From Prauserella aidingensis (GTDB lineage Bacteria > Actinomycetota > Actinomycetes > Mycobacteriales > Pseudonocardiaceae), in NCBI RefSeq assembly GCF_024171865.1, contig NZ_JAMTCN010000009.1:62001-126000 (forward strand): DNA of 64,000 nt. The letters are read 5' to 3'. The position numbers were made by a program, and so were the translations under genes. Position 1 is the stretch's first letter. Each line of letters begins with the position of its first letter. This document shows positions 36,472-45,985 of the stretch, one piece after another. The notes under the pieces were generated by a model. The model was not told where the DNA came from. It made no database searches and saw only the letters and a program-made list of their open reading frames with translations.

Positions 36472-36537
36472 GGCGGCTCCTTCGGTAACGAGTGTGTGCG
36501 GATGAGTCAGCGGATCCACACAGCCCTCGAACAGCAC

Positions 36538-36572
36538 GAAGGCCGCGGATCCGATGGGGTTCCGCGGCCTTC
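36538..36572 (-). terminator. Candidate attenuator hairpin in the whiB7 leader
   Basis: GAAGGCCGCGGA (36538-36549) and TCCGCGGCCTTC (36561-36572) are perfect 12-bp arms around an 11-bp loop. It lies between the stop of the leader frame and whiB7, 67 bp before the whiB7 start. No T-run follows, so it may need Rho, pausing or an alternative fold. Attenuation of whiB7 by conditional termination is known in mycobacteria; its use here is inferred. Confidence 0.65.
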
Positions 36573-36585
36573 GAGAGCCAGATGC

Positions 36586-36927
36586 CTAGCCTGTCGCTAG
36601 ACGGCGCCTCTCGCATGAGCCGGGCGGAACCCGGGACGTGTCCTGGATCTGGATCGGACGCAGCTGACGACGGCGCTCCGGACGCGGCACCGGGTTGCCG
36701 AGGTCGGCAGCGGTGAACGCCGGGTCGCCTGCCGGAGCGTGCGACGCCGTGCCCCCACGCACGTCGAACACACCGAGGTCACACAGATCCAGGGACATGC
36801 CGGCACGCCGGCGGTCACGATCGACCGACGCACAGGACAACGGCGCGTGCACGAAGTGCCCGTCACGGAGCAGGGTCGACCGGTTTCCGGAGATGCCGGC
36901 GATGACGATCGTCGTCTCGAACTTCAT
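36586..36927 (-). CDS. Leader open frame upstream of whiB7 (113-codon hypothetical)
   Basis: ATG at 36927 follows AGAGGAGG, one of the best ribosome sites in the window. The product begins MKFETTIVIAGISGN and becomes Arg/Pro-rich, ending CERRRLATG. Third positions are GC-rich, which argues that it is translated. It ends 14 bp before the attenuator hairpin, so ribosomes stalled in its Arg-rich end could control hairpin folding. Known whiB7 leaders carry much shorter upstream frames. It could instead be an independent small gene; I do not recognise its sequence. Confidence 0.6.
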   Translation of the reverse strand: MKFETTIVIAGISGNRSTLLRDGHFVHAPLSCASVDRDRRRAGMSLDLCDLGVFDVRGGTASHAPAGDPAFTAADLGNPVPRPERRRQLRPIQIQDTSRVPPGSCERRRLATG

Positions 36928-36996
36928 TGCGGGCACCTCCTCTCACATCGGTCGGCCACCGCCGGGGCGGCCGCGCGTCTTCAACCTGGTCACTGC

Positions 36997-37037
36997 AGGT
37001 TATTGCGGTCACACGTGACGGGGCAACTGATTTTTCG
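36997..37037 (-). promoter_or_regulatory. Candidate WhiB7-responsive promoter
   Basis: On the minus strand: AAAAATCAG, then -35 TTGCCC (37021-37026), an 18-bp spacer containing GTCACGTGTGAC, and -10 TAACCT (36997-37002). An AT-rich block directly before the -35 is the known signature of WhiB7-activated promoters, so autoregulation is likely. The transcript would start near 36990, giving a leader of about 520 nt. Confidence 0.6.
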
Positions 37038-37217
37038 AAAAGTTCGCCACTTTCCCCGGAAAACCACCGTGACCAGCGATGACACCCGTCACGACGACTC
37101 GCCGCACGAACGGGCCGGGACGGAGACGGCGGCTGCGGGCGGGCAGCCGACGGCGACCGGTGGTCCGGCACTGGTCCGGCACCCTCGCCGGCGCCGATCC
37201 CGGTGGGCGGAACCCGG

Positions 37218-39308
37218 CTAGCCGCTCGCCTCGTCACGCACCACGGCGAGCACGTCGTCGCCGAACTGCTGGAGCTTGGACGCCCCGATGCCGGAGATAC
37301 CGACGAGCCCCTTGCTGTCCGTCGGCCGCTGCTCGGCGATCGCCACCAGGGTCGAATCGGTGAACACGACGAACGCGGGCACGTTCAGCTCGCGGGCGCG
37401 TTCCGTCCGCCACTCCTTCAACCGGTCCAGCAGATACTCGTCGACGTCCGCCGGGCATTTCGTGCAGCGGCCGAGCTTGACCTCCATCGTCGAGATCAGC
37501 GGCCGGGCGCAGATGCGGCACGAGTTGGCGAACTTCGTCTGCTTGCCGGACTTCGCCACGCGCGCCGCCGGATGGTCCTCCGGCACCAGGCCGTACAGGA
37601 ACCGGCTGCGGCGGCGGTTGCGCCTGCCGTCGGGGTGTCGAGACAGGGCCCAGCTCAGCGACAGGTGTTCCCGGGCACGCGTGACGCCGACGTAGAACAG
37701 CCTGCGTTCCTCCTCGACGGCCTCGTCGTCGCCGTCGGCGCGCTGGATCGGCACGGTGCCGTCGGCGAGACCGACGAGGAACACGGCGTCCCACTCGAGG
37801 CCCTTCGCGGCGTGCAGCGACGCCAGGGTGACGCCCTCCACGGTCGGCGGGTGCTGCACGGCAGCACGCTGGTCGAGTTCGGCGACGAGCCTGCCGAGGG
37901 TCGCGTCCTCGACGGTGCCCGCCAGATCCTCGGCGACCTCGACGAGGGCCAACAGCGCGTCCCAGCGTTCCCGCGCCGCTCCCCCGGCCGGTGGCTGTTC
38001 GGTCAGGCCGACACGGGCGAGCACCCGCCTGCACAGCGCAACCAGCTCGCCGCGCGGCTCGTCCGCCGCGGCGGTGCGCAACGCGGAGATCGCCTGCCTG
38101 ACCTCCTGCCGCTGGAAGAACCGTTCGCCCCCTCGGACGAGGTACGGCACTCCCGCCTCGGACAGGGCCTGCTCGTACGCCTCGGACTGGGCGTTCACGC
38201 GGTACAGCACGGCGATCTCCCTGGCGGGAACGCCGTCGTCGAGCAGCGCACGGATCCGCGTCGCGACGGCCGCGGCCTCGGCGGGTTCGTCGTCGTACTC
38301 GGCGAATCGGGGTTCCGGGCCGTCGGCCCGCTGTCCGATGAGTTCGAGGCGCGATCCGGCGGGCCTGCCCCGCGCGGCACCGATGACGCGGTTGGCCAGC
38401 GACACGACCTGCGGCGTCGACCGGTAGTCGCGTTCGAGACGCACCACGGTGGCCTCGGGGAACCGGCGGGTGAACTCGAGCAGCGGACGGGGCGAGGCAC
38501 CCCCGAACGAGTAGATCGTCTGGTTGGCGTCGCCGACGACGGTGAGATCGTCGCGGCCGCCGAGCCACGCGTCGAGCAGCCGCTGCTGCGCAGGTGTGAC
38601 GTCCTGGTACTCGTCCACGACGAAACACCGGTACCGCTCGCGGAACTCGTCGGCCACTGCCCGGTGCTCCTCCAGTGCGGCCGTCGTGTGCAGCAGCAGG
38701 TCGTCGAAGTCGAGCAGCTGGGCCTCGTTCTTCGTCCGCTCGTATCCGCGGTACAGCTCGGCGATCCGCTCGGCCGGTTCGGGAATGTCCCGCTTCAGCC
38801 TGGCGACCACGGCCGGGTAGTCGTCCGGGCCGACGAGGGAGGCCTTGGCCCATTCGATCTCGCTGGTGAGGTCCCGCAGCACCTCCACTTCCGTCGGCAG
38901 TCCCAGCCGGTTGGCGGCCTGGCCGACGAGGCGGAGCTTGTTGCCGTCGACGAGGTCCCATTGCCGTTCACCGACGACGCGCGGCCAGAAGTAGCGGAGC
39001 TGGCGCAGCGCGGCGGCGTGGAAGGTGCGGGCCTGCGCCGCCTCGACACCGAGTCCGCGCAACCGGGTGCGCAGCTCCCCCGCCGCGCGCGACGTGAACG
39101 TGACGGCGAGGACCTGACCTGCGGAGACGTGCCCGGAACGGACGAGGTAGGCGATACGGTGCGTGATGGTGCGGGTCTTGCCGGTGCCCGCTCCCGCGAG
39201 CACGCAGACGGGCCCGCGCGGGGCGCAGGCGGCCGCGCGCTGTTCGGGGTCGAGGCCCTCGAGCAGTTCCGGATGACGGTTCGACGACGCACTTCCCACG
39301 TCCTGCAT
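37218..39308 (-). CDS. uvrD2: ATP-dependent DNA helicase UvrD2
   Basis: A 696-residue superfamily 1A helicase of the actinobacterial UvrD2 type. Walker A is [14 protein letters not shown], Walker [14 protein letters not shown], motif [15 protein letters not shown] and motif [13 protein letters not shown] four-Cys zinc motif (CRICARPL then CTKCP) and a C-terminal HRDC domain with [12 protein letters not shown] are hallmarks of UvrD2. ATG at 39308; GTG at codon 4 is an alternative. Its mycobacterial counterpart Rv3198c is essential and sits next to whiB7 as here. Confidence 0.95.
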   Translation of the reverse strand: MQDVGSASSNRHPELLEGLDPEQRAAACAPRGPVCVLAGAGTGKTRTITHRIAYLVRSGHVSAGQVLAVTFTSRAAGELRTRLRGLGVEAAQARTFHAAALRQLRYFWPRVVGERQWDLVDGNKLRLVGQAANRLGLPTEVEVLRDLTSEIEWAKASLVGPDDYPAVVARLKRDIPEPAERIAELYRGYERTKNEAQLLDFDDLLLHTTAALEEHRAVADEFRERYRCFVVDEYQDVTPAQQRLLDAWLGGRDDLTVVGDANQTIYSFGGASPRPLLEFTRRFPEATVVRLERDYRSTPQVVSLANRVIGAARGRPAGSRLELIGQRADGPEPRFAEYDDEPAEAAAVATRIRALLDDGVPAREIAVLYRVNAQSEAYEQALSEAGVPYLVRGGERFFQRQEVRQAISALRTAAADEPRGELVALCRRVLARVGLTEQPPAGGAARERWDALLALVEVAEDLAGTVEDATLGRLVAELDQRAAVQHPPTVEGVTLASLHAAKGLEWDAVFLVGLADGTVPIQRADGDDEAVEEERRLFYVGVTRAREHLSLSWALSRHPDGRRNRRRSRFLYGLVPEDHPAARVAKSGKQTKFANSCRICARPLISTMEVKLGRCTKCPADVDEYLLDRLKEWRTERARELNVPAFVVFTDSTLVAIAEQRPTDSKGLVGISGIGASKLQQFGDDVLAVVRDEASG

Positions 39309-39365
39309 CCTCGCAGAGGGGACCGACGGCACAGCCGCAGGCCGGGCGCCCGTATCCTGGCCATT

Positions 39366-40094
39366 ATGGCGGAGAAGCGGGACAAAGAGGCTGCCAAGCA
39401 GGCCAAGAAGGAAAAGAAGGCGGCGAGCAAGGCGCGCCGTGGCCAGATCTTCCAGGCGTTCCATATGCAGCGCAAGGAAGACAAGGCCCTGATCCCGTTG
39501 ATGCTCGGGACCTTCGTGGTCATCGCGGGCCTGGTCTTCCTGCTCGGTCTGTGGATCGGCATCGAGTGGCTGCTGCTGCCGCTCGGCATCCTGCTGGGCG
39601 TGCTCGGTGCGATCATCCTGTTCGGCCGCCGCGTGCAGAAGAACGTGTTCGCGAAGGCCGAGGGGCAGCCGGGCGCGGGCGCGTGGGCGCTGGACAACCT
39701 GCGCGGCAAGTGGCGCGTGACGCAGACCGTGGCGGCGACCACGCAGCTGGACGCGGTCCACCGGGTGCTCGGCGGGCCGGGCGTGGTCCTGGTCGCCGAG
39801 GGCGCTCCGCACCGCGTGAGGAACCTGCTGTCGCAGGAGAAGAAGCGGATCGCCCGTCTGGTCGGCGACACCCCGATCTACGAGGTGGTCATCGGCGACG
39901 AGGAGGGGCAGGTTCCGCTGCGCAAGCTGCAGAACCACCTGATGAAGCTGCCGCGCAACCTCAAGGGTCCGCAGGTCGACGCCCTCGAAACCAAGCTCTC
40001 CGCACTGGGTAACCGCGGCGCGGCGATGCCGAAGGGCCCGATGCCGCAGGGCGCCAAGATGCGCAACGTCCAGCGGACCGTCCGCCGCCGCTGA
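39366..40094 (+). CDS. DUF4191 family membrane protein
   Basis: A 242-residue protein. A Lys-rich N-terminus ([20 protein letters not shown]) is followed by two adjacent helices ([20 protein letters not shown] and [20 protein letters not shown], about 38-80) and a cytoplasmic domain. This is the actinobacterial DUF4191 family, of unknown function. ATG at 39366 is divergent from uvrD2 with a 57-bp gap. A long hairpin follows the stop. Confidence 0.85.
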   Translation: MAEKRDKEAAKQAKKEKKAASKARRGQIFQAFHMQRKEDKALIPLMLGTFVVIAGLVFLLGLWIGIEWLLLPLGILLGVLGAIILFGRRVQKNVFAKAEGQPGAGAWALDNLRGKWRVTQTVAATTQLDAVHRVLGGPGVVLVAEGAPHRVRNLLSQEKKRIARLVGDTPIYEVVIGDEEGQVPLRKLQNHLMKLPRNLKGPQVDALETKLSALGNRGAAMPKGPMPQGAKMRNVQRTVRRR

Positions 40095-40121
40095 CGCCGC
40101 CCCGCACAGCTCGGTTCATGC

Positions 40122-40162
40122 GAGAGCGGGCCGCCTCCCCTCGGTGGAGGCGGCCCGCTCTC
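40122..40162. terminator. Strong convergent terminator hairpin
   Basis: Seventeen-base perfect arms (40122-40138, beginning GAGAGCGGGCCGCC, and 40146-40162) around a 7-base loop, between the convergent DUF4191 and RDD genes. Confidence 0.85.
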
Positions 40163-40210
40163 GTGTGTCGGATCCGGCGGCCGGGCTGTGCGCGAGCCCG
40201 GTGAAGGCGT

Positions 40211-40687
40211 TCACCGCATGCGAACGACGACAGTGCCGGTGAGGCGGTCGTGCCAGCCGCGGGCGTCGACGTTGCGTACCGCGGCGGGAATGAGGAGGAA
40301 GGTGAGTGCGCAACGCACGAGCGCGCGCCACAGTCCGGGGACACCGCCGCCGTCGAGTCGGCCGATGCGGATTCCGCACAGGCCCATACCGGGGGTGAAG
40401 CTGAACCACGCCGCCGAGACGACCGTGACGACGGCCCACGTGGCCAGTGACCACAGGTTGAACGACTCCATGGCGGCCATGTCGTCGACGTCGGGTCGGA
40501 CGAACAGCGCGGTGAGCAGTGAGGCGAGCACCAGGTCGGCGAGCAGGCCGACGAAACGGCGGCCCGAGCCGGCCGCGGCGCCGATGCCGTCGGCGGGTAG
40601 GCCGAGGCGCTGCCCGGGCCAACGCGGCGGGTCCTGATCGGCCGCCGCGGACAGGTTCGCCAGCCACTCTCCGGTCCATCTAGCCAC
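40211..40687 (-). CDS. RDD-family membrane protein
   Basis: A 158-residue RDD protein with the Arg/Asp pattern in GSGRRFVGLLADLVLASLL, three hydrophobic segments and a FSFTPGMGLCGIRIGRLDGG loop. In actinobacteria it commonly sits beside glnA, as here, but its function is unknown. GTG at 40687. It is divergent from glnA, with the GlnR box in the gap. Confidence 0.85.
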   Translation of the reverse strand: MARWTGEWLANLSAAADQDPPRWPGQRLGLPADGIGAAAGSGRRFVGLLADLVLASLLTALFVRPDVDDMAAMESFNLWSLATWAVVTVVSAAWFSFTPGMGLCGIRIGRLDGGGVPGLWRALVRCALTFLLIPAAVRNVDARGWHDRLTGTVVVRMR

Positions 40688-40762
40688 GCGAACAGGGTAT
40701 GTCGCCGGTTCGGCGGTGCACCGAGCGGCCTGACGTGGGACGATCCGATATCGGCCGATCCG

Positions 40763-40800
40763 TTAACCCCGGTGAAACATACGGGTGACGGTCGGGCAAC
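40763..40800 (+). promoter_or_regulatory. GlnR box with four half-sites upstream of glnA
   Basis: TTAAC-n6-GAAAC-n6-GTGAC-n6-GCAAC, each gap exactly 6 bp, matches the actinobacterial GlnR consensus gTnAC-n6-GaAAC in two tandem copies with one mismatch each. It ends 68 bp before the glnA start. GlnR would activate glnA when nitrogen is short. Confidence 0.85.
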
Positions 40801-40868
40801 ACCGCCCTCTTAGCTTGGGCCGAAGAGAGCAAGGCCGTACGAGCTCGAACCAGAAGGAGTCACCGAGG

Positions 40869-42293
40869 GTGTCCACTACTGCCGACGATGTCCTGCGTCT
40901 CATCGCTGACGAGGATGTGCAATTCATCGATGTGAGGTTCTGCGACCTTCCCGGGATCATGCAGCACTTCACCGTCCCCGCCAAGGCGTTCGACGCGGAC
41001 GCGTTCGAAGAGGGTCTGGCCTTCGACGGCTCCTCGGTTCGAGGCTTCCAGTCGATCCACGAGTCGGACATGCTGCTGCTGCCCGATCCGGCAACGGCGA
41101 AGATCGACCCGTTCCGGCAGGCCAAGACGCTGTCGATGAACTTCTTCGTGCACGACCCGTTCACGCGCGAGCCCTACAGCCGCGACCCGCGCAACATCGC
41201 GCGCAAGGCGGAGCAGTACATCTCCGAGTCCGGCGTCGCCGACACCGTGTTCTTCGGCCCGGAGGCCGAGTTCTACGTGTTCGACGACGTGCGTTTCGAC
41301 TCGTCCGAGAACTCCACGTTCCACGAGATCGACTCCGTCGAGGGCTGGTGGAACACGGGCCGCAAGGAAGAGGGCGGCAACAAGGGTTACAAGACCAAGT
41401 TCAAGGGCGGCTACTTCCCGGTGCCGCCGGTCGACCACTACGCCGACCTGCGTGACGAGATCTCCCAGCACCTGATGGGCTCGGGCTTCGACCTCGAGCG
41501 TGCCCACCACGAGGTCGGCACCGCGGGTCAGGCCGAGATCAACTACAAGTTCAACACGATGCTGCACGCCGCCGACGACCTGCAGCTGTTCAAGTACATC
41601 GTGAAGAACACGGCGTTCGAGAACGGCAAGACCGCCACGTTCATGCCGAAGCCGCTGTTCGGCGACAACGGGTCGGGCATGCACTGCCACCAGTCGCTGT
41701 GGAAGGACGGCCAGCCGCTGTTCTACGACGAGTCCGGTTACGCCGGCCTGTCGGACACGGCCCGCCACTACATCGGCGGCATCCTGGCCCACGCGCCGAG
41801 CCTGCTGGCCTTCACCAACCCGACGGTGAACTCGTACCACCGGCTCGTGCCGGGCTTCGAGGCGCCGGTCAGCCTGGTGTACTCGCAGCGCAACCGTTCC
41901 GCGTGTGTCCGCATCCCGATCACGGGCAACAACGCCAAGGCCAAGCGCATCGAGTTCCGCTGCCCCGACTCGTCCGGCAACCCGTACCTGGCGTTCGCCG
42001 CGATGATGATGGCCGGTCTGGACGGCATCAAGAACAAGATCGAGCCGCCGGAGCCGATCGACAAGGACCTGTACGAGCTTCCGCCTGAGGACGCGAAGGA
42101 CGTCAAGCAGGTCCCGGCCGACCTCGACACCGTGCTCACCGCCCTCGAGGCCGACCACGACTACCTGCTCGAGGGTGGCGTGTTCACCCCCGACGTCATC
42201 GAGAAGTGGATCGCGTTCAAGCGCGAGGAAGAGATCGACCCGCTGCGGCTGCGTCCGCACCCGTACGAGTTCGCTCTCTACTACGACGTGTGA
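40869..42293 (+). CDS. glnA: Type I glutamine synthetase, adenylylation-regulated
   Basis: Makes glutamine from glutamate, ammonia and ATP. The 474-residue sequence has FDGSSVRGF, the metal-ligand [10 protein letters not shown] and the ATP-binding [10 protein letters not shown]. Tyr402 in [10 protein letters not shown] is the adenylylation site, showing the beta subtype that GlnE controls. GTG at 40869 follows AAGGAG at 10 nt. A GlnR box lies upstream and glnE lies 0.7 kb downstream on the other strand. Confidence 0.98.
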   Translation: MSTTADDVLRLIADEDVQFIDVRFCDLPGIMQHFTVPAKAFDADAFEEGLAFDGSSVRGFQSIHESDMLLLPDPATAKIDPFRQAKTLSMNFFVHDPFTREPYSRDPRNIARKAEQYISESGVADTVFFGPEAEFYVFDDVRFDSSENSTFHEIDSVEGWWNTGRKEEGGNKGYKTKFKGGYFPVPPVDHYADLRDEISQHLMGSGFDLERAHHEVGTAGQAEINYKFNTMLHAADDLQLFKYIVKNTAFENGKTATFMPKPLFGDNGSGMHCHQSLWKDGQPLFYDESGYAGLSDTARHYIGGILAHAPSLLAFTNPTVNSYHRLVPGFEAPVSLVYSQRNRSACVRIPITGNNAKAKRIEFRCPDSSGNPYLAFAAMMMAGLDGIKNKIEPPEPIDKDLYELPPEDAKDVKQVPADLDTVLTALEADHDYLLEGGVFTPDVIEKWIAFKREEEIDPLRLRPHPYEFALYYDV

Positions 42294-42323
42294 TCGTCAG
42301 CGCGTAGGCCACCACCTGCGACA

Positions 42324-42364
42324 ACGGCCGGCGGCGGGAGCTCCAGGAGCTCCCACCGCCGGCC
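42324..42364 (+). terminator. Terminator of glnA
   Basis: CGGCCGGCGG and CCGCCGGCCG, then GGGAGCT and AGCTCCC, form an almost continuous 18-bp stem with a 5-base loop, 30 bp past the glnA stop. Confidence 0.85.
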
Positions 42365-42425
42365 GTTCGCATGCCCGCGGCGTGTCCACGCCCGCGGCGG
42401 GCATGCAGCGGGACCCGACATGAAA

Positions 42426-42460
42426 GAACGCCGACGCGAGCAGCGCTCACGTCGGCGTTC
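42426..42460 (-). terminator. Terminator of the thioesterase gene
   Basis: GAACGCCGACG and CGTCGGCGTTC are perfect 11-bp arms with a 13-base loop, 13 bp past the thioesterase stop. On the minus strand it is followed by TTTCA. Confidence 0.75.
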
Positions 42461-42473
42461 GGAAGGTTGTCGG

Positions 42474-42905
42474 TCAGGTGCCGCGCAGCAGGTCCAGGTC
42501 GACGCCCGCGTCGCGGATGCGCTCCATCGGACCGGGCACGAGCTTGCGCTTCTCCAGGTCCATCAGGCCGAGGGTGGATTCGATCTCCGCGGAGACGGTG
42601 CCGTCGAGTTTGGTGATCACGTTGTCCATCCAGAAGACCTTCTTCTCGTCCTCGAACCGGGACACGCACGACACCGTGGCCTCGTCGCCCCAGCGCATCT
42701 CCCGGCGGAACCGGATGTGCGATTCCAACATCACGATGCCGATGCCCTGCTTGATGAGCCCCTCGGTGACGCCTGCGGCGACCGCGAGCTCGGTACGCGC
42801 GATCTCGCCGTACTGGTGGTACACCGCATGGTTCAGGTGGCCGTTCGGGTCCAGCTCGTACGTACGGACCTTGACCTGGATCGAGAAGGGTTCACGCTCA
42901 GTCAC
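42474..42905 (-). CDS. Acyl-CoA thioesterase (4HBT hotdog family)
   Basis: A hotdog-fold thioesterase of about 143 residues. The family signature is in VRTYELDPNGHLNHAVYHQY, where the Asp before NGH is the likely catalytic residue. The C-terminal half forms the remaining strands (KVFWMDNVITKLDGTVSAEI). GTG at 42905 begins at the first family-like strand; GTG at 42935 is also in frame. The substrate is unknown. It is downstream of glnE on the same strand with a 69-bp gap. Confidence 0.85.
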   Translation of the reverse strand: MTEREPFSIQVKVRTYELDPNGHLNHAVYHQYGEIARTELAVAAGVTEGLIKQGIGIVMLESHIRFRREMRWGDEATVSCVSRFEDEKKVFWMDNVITKLDGTVSAEIESTLGLMDLEKRKLVPGPMERIRDAGVDLDLLRGT

Positions 42906-42974
42906 GGGTGCCACCGTAAACTCCGCGGGCGGCACCGGTCCGCCGAAGGTGAGCAGCCGCTCACTACGCGGCCG

Positions 42975-45941
42975 TCACTGCTCGTAGAACAGCCGCTCCA
43001 CAACGGCGTGCGCCTGCCGGGTGGTCTTGCGGTAGGTGTCGAGGAACTCCCCCGCGTCGTCGTCCACGCCGTACCCGAACACGCTCGCCACGGCCGTCAG
43101 CTCCCGCCCCGACGTCGGCAACTGGTCGACGGCCTTGCCGCGGACCAACATCGCCGCGTTGCGTGCCCGCGTCGCCAGCGACCACGCCTCACGCAGCGCA
43201 TCGACGTCCTCACGGGCGGCCAGGCCGGCCTCGGCCATCGCTTCGAGCGCCTCAGGGGTCGACGTGGTGCGCAGCTCCGGCACCTCGTGGGCGCGGCGCA
43301 ACTGCGCCAGCTGCACGGTCCATTCGACGTCGGCGAGGCCGCCACGGCCGAGCTTCGTGTGCATCGACGGGTCCGCGCCGCGCGGCATGCGCTCGGTGTC
43401 GACTCGCGCCTTGATGCGCCGCACCTCCCGCAGTTTCGCCGCGTCGAGTCCGCCCTCCGGATACCGGAACGGATCGACGGCGGCGATGAACCGATCTCCG
43501 AGGTCGGTGTCTCCCGCGAGGAACCGGGCCCGCAGCAGTGCCTGCGCCTCCCACACCTCGCCCCAGCGTTCGTAGTACGCGCGGTACGACTCGAACGTCC
43601 GCACGAGCGGGCCGCTGCGCCCTTCCGGACGGAGGTTCGCGTCCACCTCCAACGCCGGGTCCTGCGTCGGTGCGCCGAGCATCTTCCGCACCGTTTCGGC
43701 GACGGTCGTGGCGAACTTGAGGGCCTGCTCGTCGGTGGCCTCGGAGGTGCGCTCGCACACGAACAGCACGTCGGCGTCCGAGCCGTAGCCGAGTTCGCTG
43801 CCGCCGAGCCTGCCCATGCCGATCACGGCGATCCGCGCGGGCACACTGCCCACCTGGGCCTGCTGGTACCGCGTCGCCGCTTCGAGGGCGGACTGCAACA
43901 CCGCCGCCCACACCGACGACAGCGCGTCGCACACCGCGGGCACGTCGAGCAGGCCAAGGACATCGGCGCACGCGACCCGCAACATCTCGTGCCTGCGCAG
44001 CGACCGCGCCGTCGCGACGGCCGCCTCCAGGCCCGGCTGCCGGCGTGCCGCCGCCCGCAGCGACGTCGCCGTCTCGGCGGGCGGGCGGCCACGCAGCCGT
44101 TCGGCGTCGCCGAGCATGTGCAGCACCTCCGGCGCCCGCACCAGCAGGTCCGGCACCAGCCGTGACGTGCCGAGCAACGTCGCCAGGTTCTCGACGACGG
44201 CCGCTTCGTCCCGCAGCACGCGCAGGTACCACGGGGTGTCGGCCAGTTCCTCGGACACGCGGCGGTACGCGAGGAGCCCGCCGTCCGGTTCCGGCGTGTC
44301 GGCGAGCAGGTCCAGCAGCACCGGCAGCAACGTCTGCTGGATGGCCGCGCGCCTGCTCACACCGTTGGTCAGGGCCCGGATGTGCTGCAGCGCGCCTTCC
44401 GGGGATGCGAATCCGAGGGCGGTGAGCCGCTGTTGCGCCTGTTTCGCCGTCAGCCGCAGCGCAGCGCTGGGTACGCGTGCGACGGAGTCCAGCAACGGCC
44501 GGTAGAACAGCTTCTCGTGCAGCCGGCGGACGCGCCGGACGTGCTTGCGGAAGGCCGTGTCGAGCTCCTCGGATCGGGTCCGTGCCCCCGAGGAGCGGAT
44601 GCCGGCGGCCCTGGCCAGCCAGCGCAACGCGGTGGTGTCGTCCGGCTCCGGGTACAGGTGGGTGCGGCGCAGCGCGCGGAGCTGCAGCCGGTGTTCGAGT
44701 ACGCGGAGGAACTCGTACGACTCGGCCATCTCCTCGGCGTCGGTCCTCGCGACGTAGCCGCCGGTGCCGAGCGCCGCCAACGCGTCGAGGGTCGAGGCCG
44801 ACCGCAGTTCGTGGTCGATCCGCCCGTGCACCAGTTGCAGCAGCTGCACCGCGAACTCGACGTCGCGCAGCCCGCCGCGGCCGAGCTTCAGCTCCCGATC
44901 GGCGATCTCCGCGGGGATGTGTCTCTCGACGCGGCGGCGCATGTGCTGCACGTCGGCGACGAAGTTGTCCCGTTCCGCCGCGGACCACACCATCGGCGCG
45001 ACGAGTTCGGCGTACCGGCGGCCCAGGTCGGCGTCGCCTGCCGCGGGGCGGGCCTTGAGCAGAGCCTGGAACTCCCACGTGCGTGCCCACTTCTTGTAGT
45101 ACGCCTCGTGGCCTTCGAGGGTGCGTACCAGCGCGCCGGCTTTGCCCTCGGGGCGGAGCGCCGCGTCGACCTCGAAGCACGCCTTACCGACGACGCGCAT
45201 CATCGTCGTCGCCAGCCGGGTGCCGACCTGCAGGTCCCCGTCGCCGACGAACACGACGTCGACGTCGCTGACGTAGTTGAGTTCGCGCCCGCCGCATTTA
45301 CCCATGGCGATCACGGCGAGGGTGGCGTCGGCGGAGCCGCGGGTCTCGTGTTCGGCCACGGTCAGCCCTGCCTGCAACGCGGCGTCGGCGGCGGCCGTGA
45401 GCGCGTGGGTGGTGTCGGCGAACGTCGCCGCCTCGACCTGTGTGTCGACCAGGTGGCCGAGGTCCGCCGCCGCGATCTCCAGGACGAGGCCCCGGTAGGC
45501 CCTGCGGAGTGCCTGTTCGGCATCGCCACCGGCCAGCACGTCGCCGTCGACGTGGACCGCGGCCTGCAGGGTCGCCGCGTACTCGGCTGCCGGTGTGGGC
45601 GTGTCGAGCCGTCGCCACGCGTCCGGTGCGCCGACGAGGTAGTCACCCAGCGCCGTCGACGAGCCCACGACGCCGAGCAGCTTTCCGCGTACGACCGGGT
45701 CGGTGCGCAGCGCAGCGTCGAGGTCCGGCCACCCGTCGCGGTCGGCGTCCCGGATCCGGTCGATGGTGCGCAGCGCCAGATCCGGGTCCGGCGCGTGGGC
45801 GAACGCGGCCAGGAGCGGTTCCGCGCCCGCGTCCGGTCCTGCGTCGGTCCACCAGCCCGCGGCGCGCAACTCGTCGGCGGCGTGGTCGGACGTGAAGCCG
45901 AATCTGGCCGTCGAGGCCGCTGGGCGAACGCTGTCTACCAT
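42975..45941 (-). CDS. glnE: Bifunctional glutamine synthetase adenylyltransferase / adenylyl-removing enzyme
   Basis: Adenylylates and deadenylylates GlnA to tune glutamine synthesis. The 988-residue protein has two nucleotidyltransferase halves. The N-terminal (deadenylylating) one has GGRELNYVSDVDVVFV and the C-terminal (adenylylating) one GGSELGYGSDADVLFV, each with the paired catalytic Asp residues. Each half is followed by a KLGRGGL(R/A)DVE motif. Placement next to glnA is typical of actinobacteria. Confidence 0.97.
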   Translation of the reverse strand: MVDSVRPAASTARFGFTSDHAADELRAAGWWTDAGPDAGAEPLLAAFAHAPDPDLALRTIDRIRDADRDGWPDLDAALRTDPVVRGKLLGVVGSSTALGDYLVGAPDAWRRLDTPTPAAEYAATLQAAVHVDGDVLAGGDAEQALRRAYRGLVLEIAAADLGHLVDTQVEAATFADTTHALTAAADAALQAGLTVAEHETRGSADATLAVIAMGKCGGRELNYVSDVDVVFVGDGDLQVGTRLATTMMRVVGKACFEVDAALRPEGKAGALVRTLEGHEAYYKKWARTWEFQALLKARPAAGDADLGRRYAELVAPMVWSAAERDNFVADVQHMRRRVERHIPAEIADRELKLGRGGLRDVEFAVQLLQLVHGRIDHELRSASTLDALAALGTGGYVARTDAEEMAESYEFLRVLEHRLQLRALRRTHLYPEPDDTTALRWLARAAGIRSSGARTRSEELDTAFRKHVRRVRRLHEKLFYRPLLDSVARVPSAALRLTAKQAQQRLTALGFASPEGALQHIRALTNGVSRRAAIQQTLLPVLLDLLADTPEPDGGLLAYRRVSEELADTPWYLRVLRDEAAVVENLATLLGTSRLVPDLLVRAPEVLHMLGDAERLRGRPPAETATSLRAAARRQPGLEAAVATARSLRRHEMLRVACADVLGLLDVPAVCDALSSVWAAVLQSALEAATRYQQAQVGSVPARIAVIGMGRLGGSELGYGSDADVLFVCERTSEATDEQALKFATTVAETVRKMLGAPTQDPALEVDANLRPEGRSGPLVRTFESYRAYYERWGEVWEAQALLRARFLAGDTDLGDRFIAAVDPFRYPEGGLDAAKLREVRRIKARVDTERMPRGADPSMHTKLGRGGLADVEWTVQLAQLRRAHEVPELRTTSTPEALEAMAEAGLAAREDVDALREAWSLATRARNAAMLVRGKAVDQLPTSGRELTAVASVFGYGVDDDAGEFLDTYRKTTRQAHAVVERLFYEQ

Positions 45942-45985
45942 CGGCTCCTACCGTAGTCCCACCGCCGGGAACACGGTTGGTGCAA

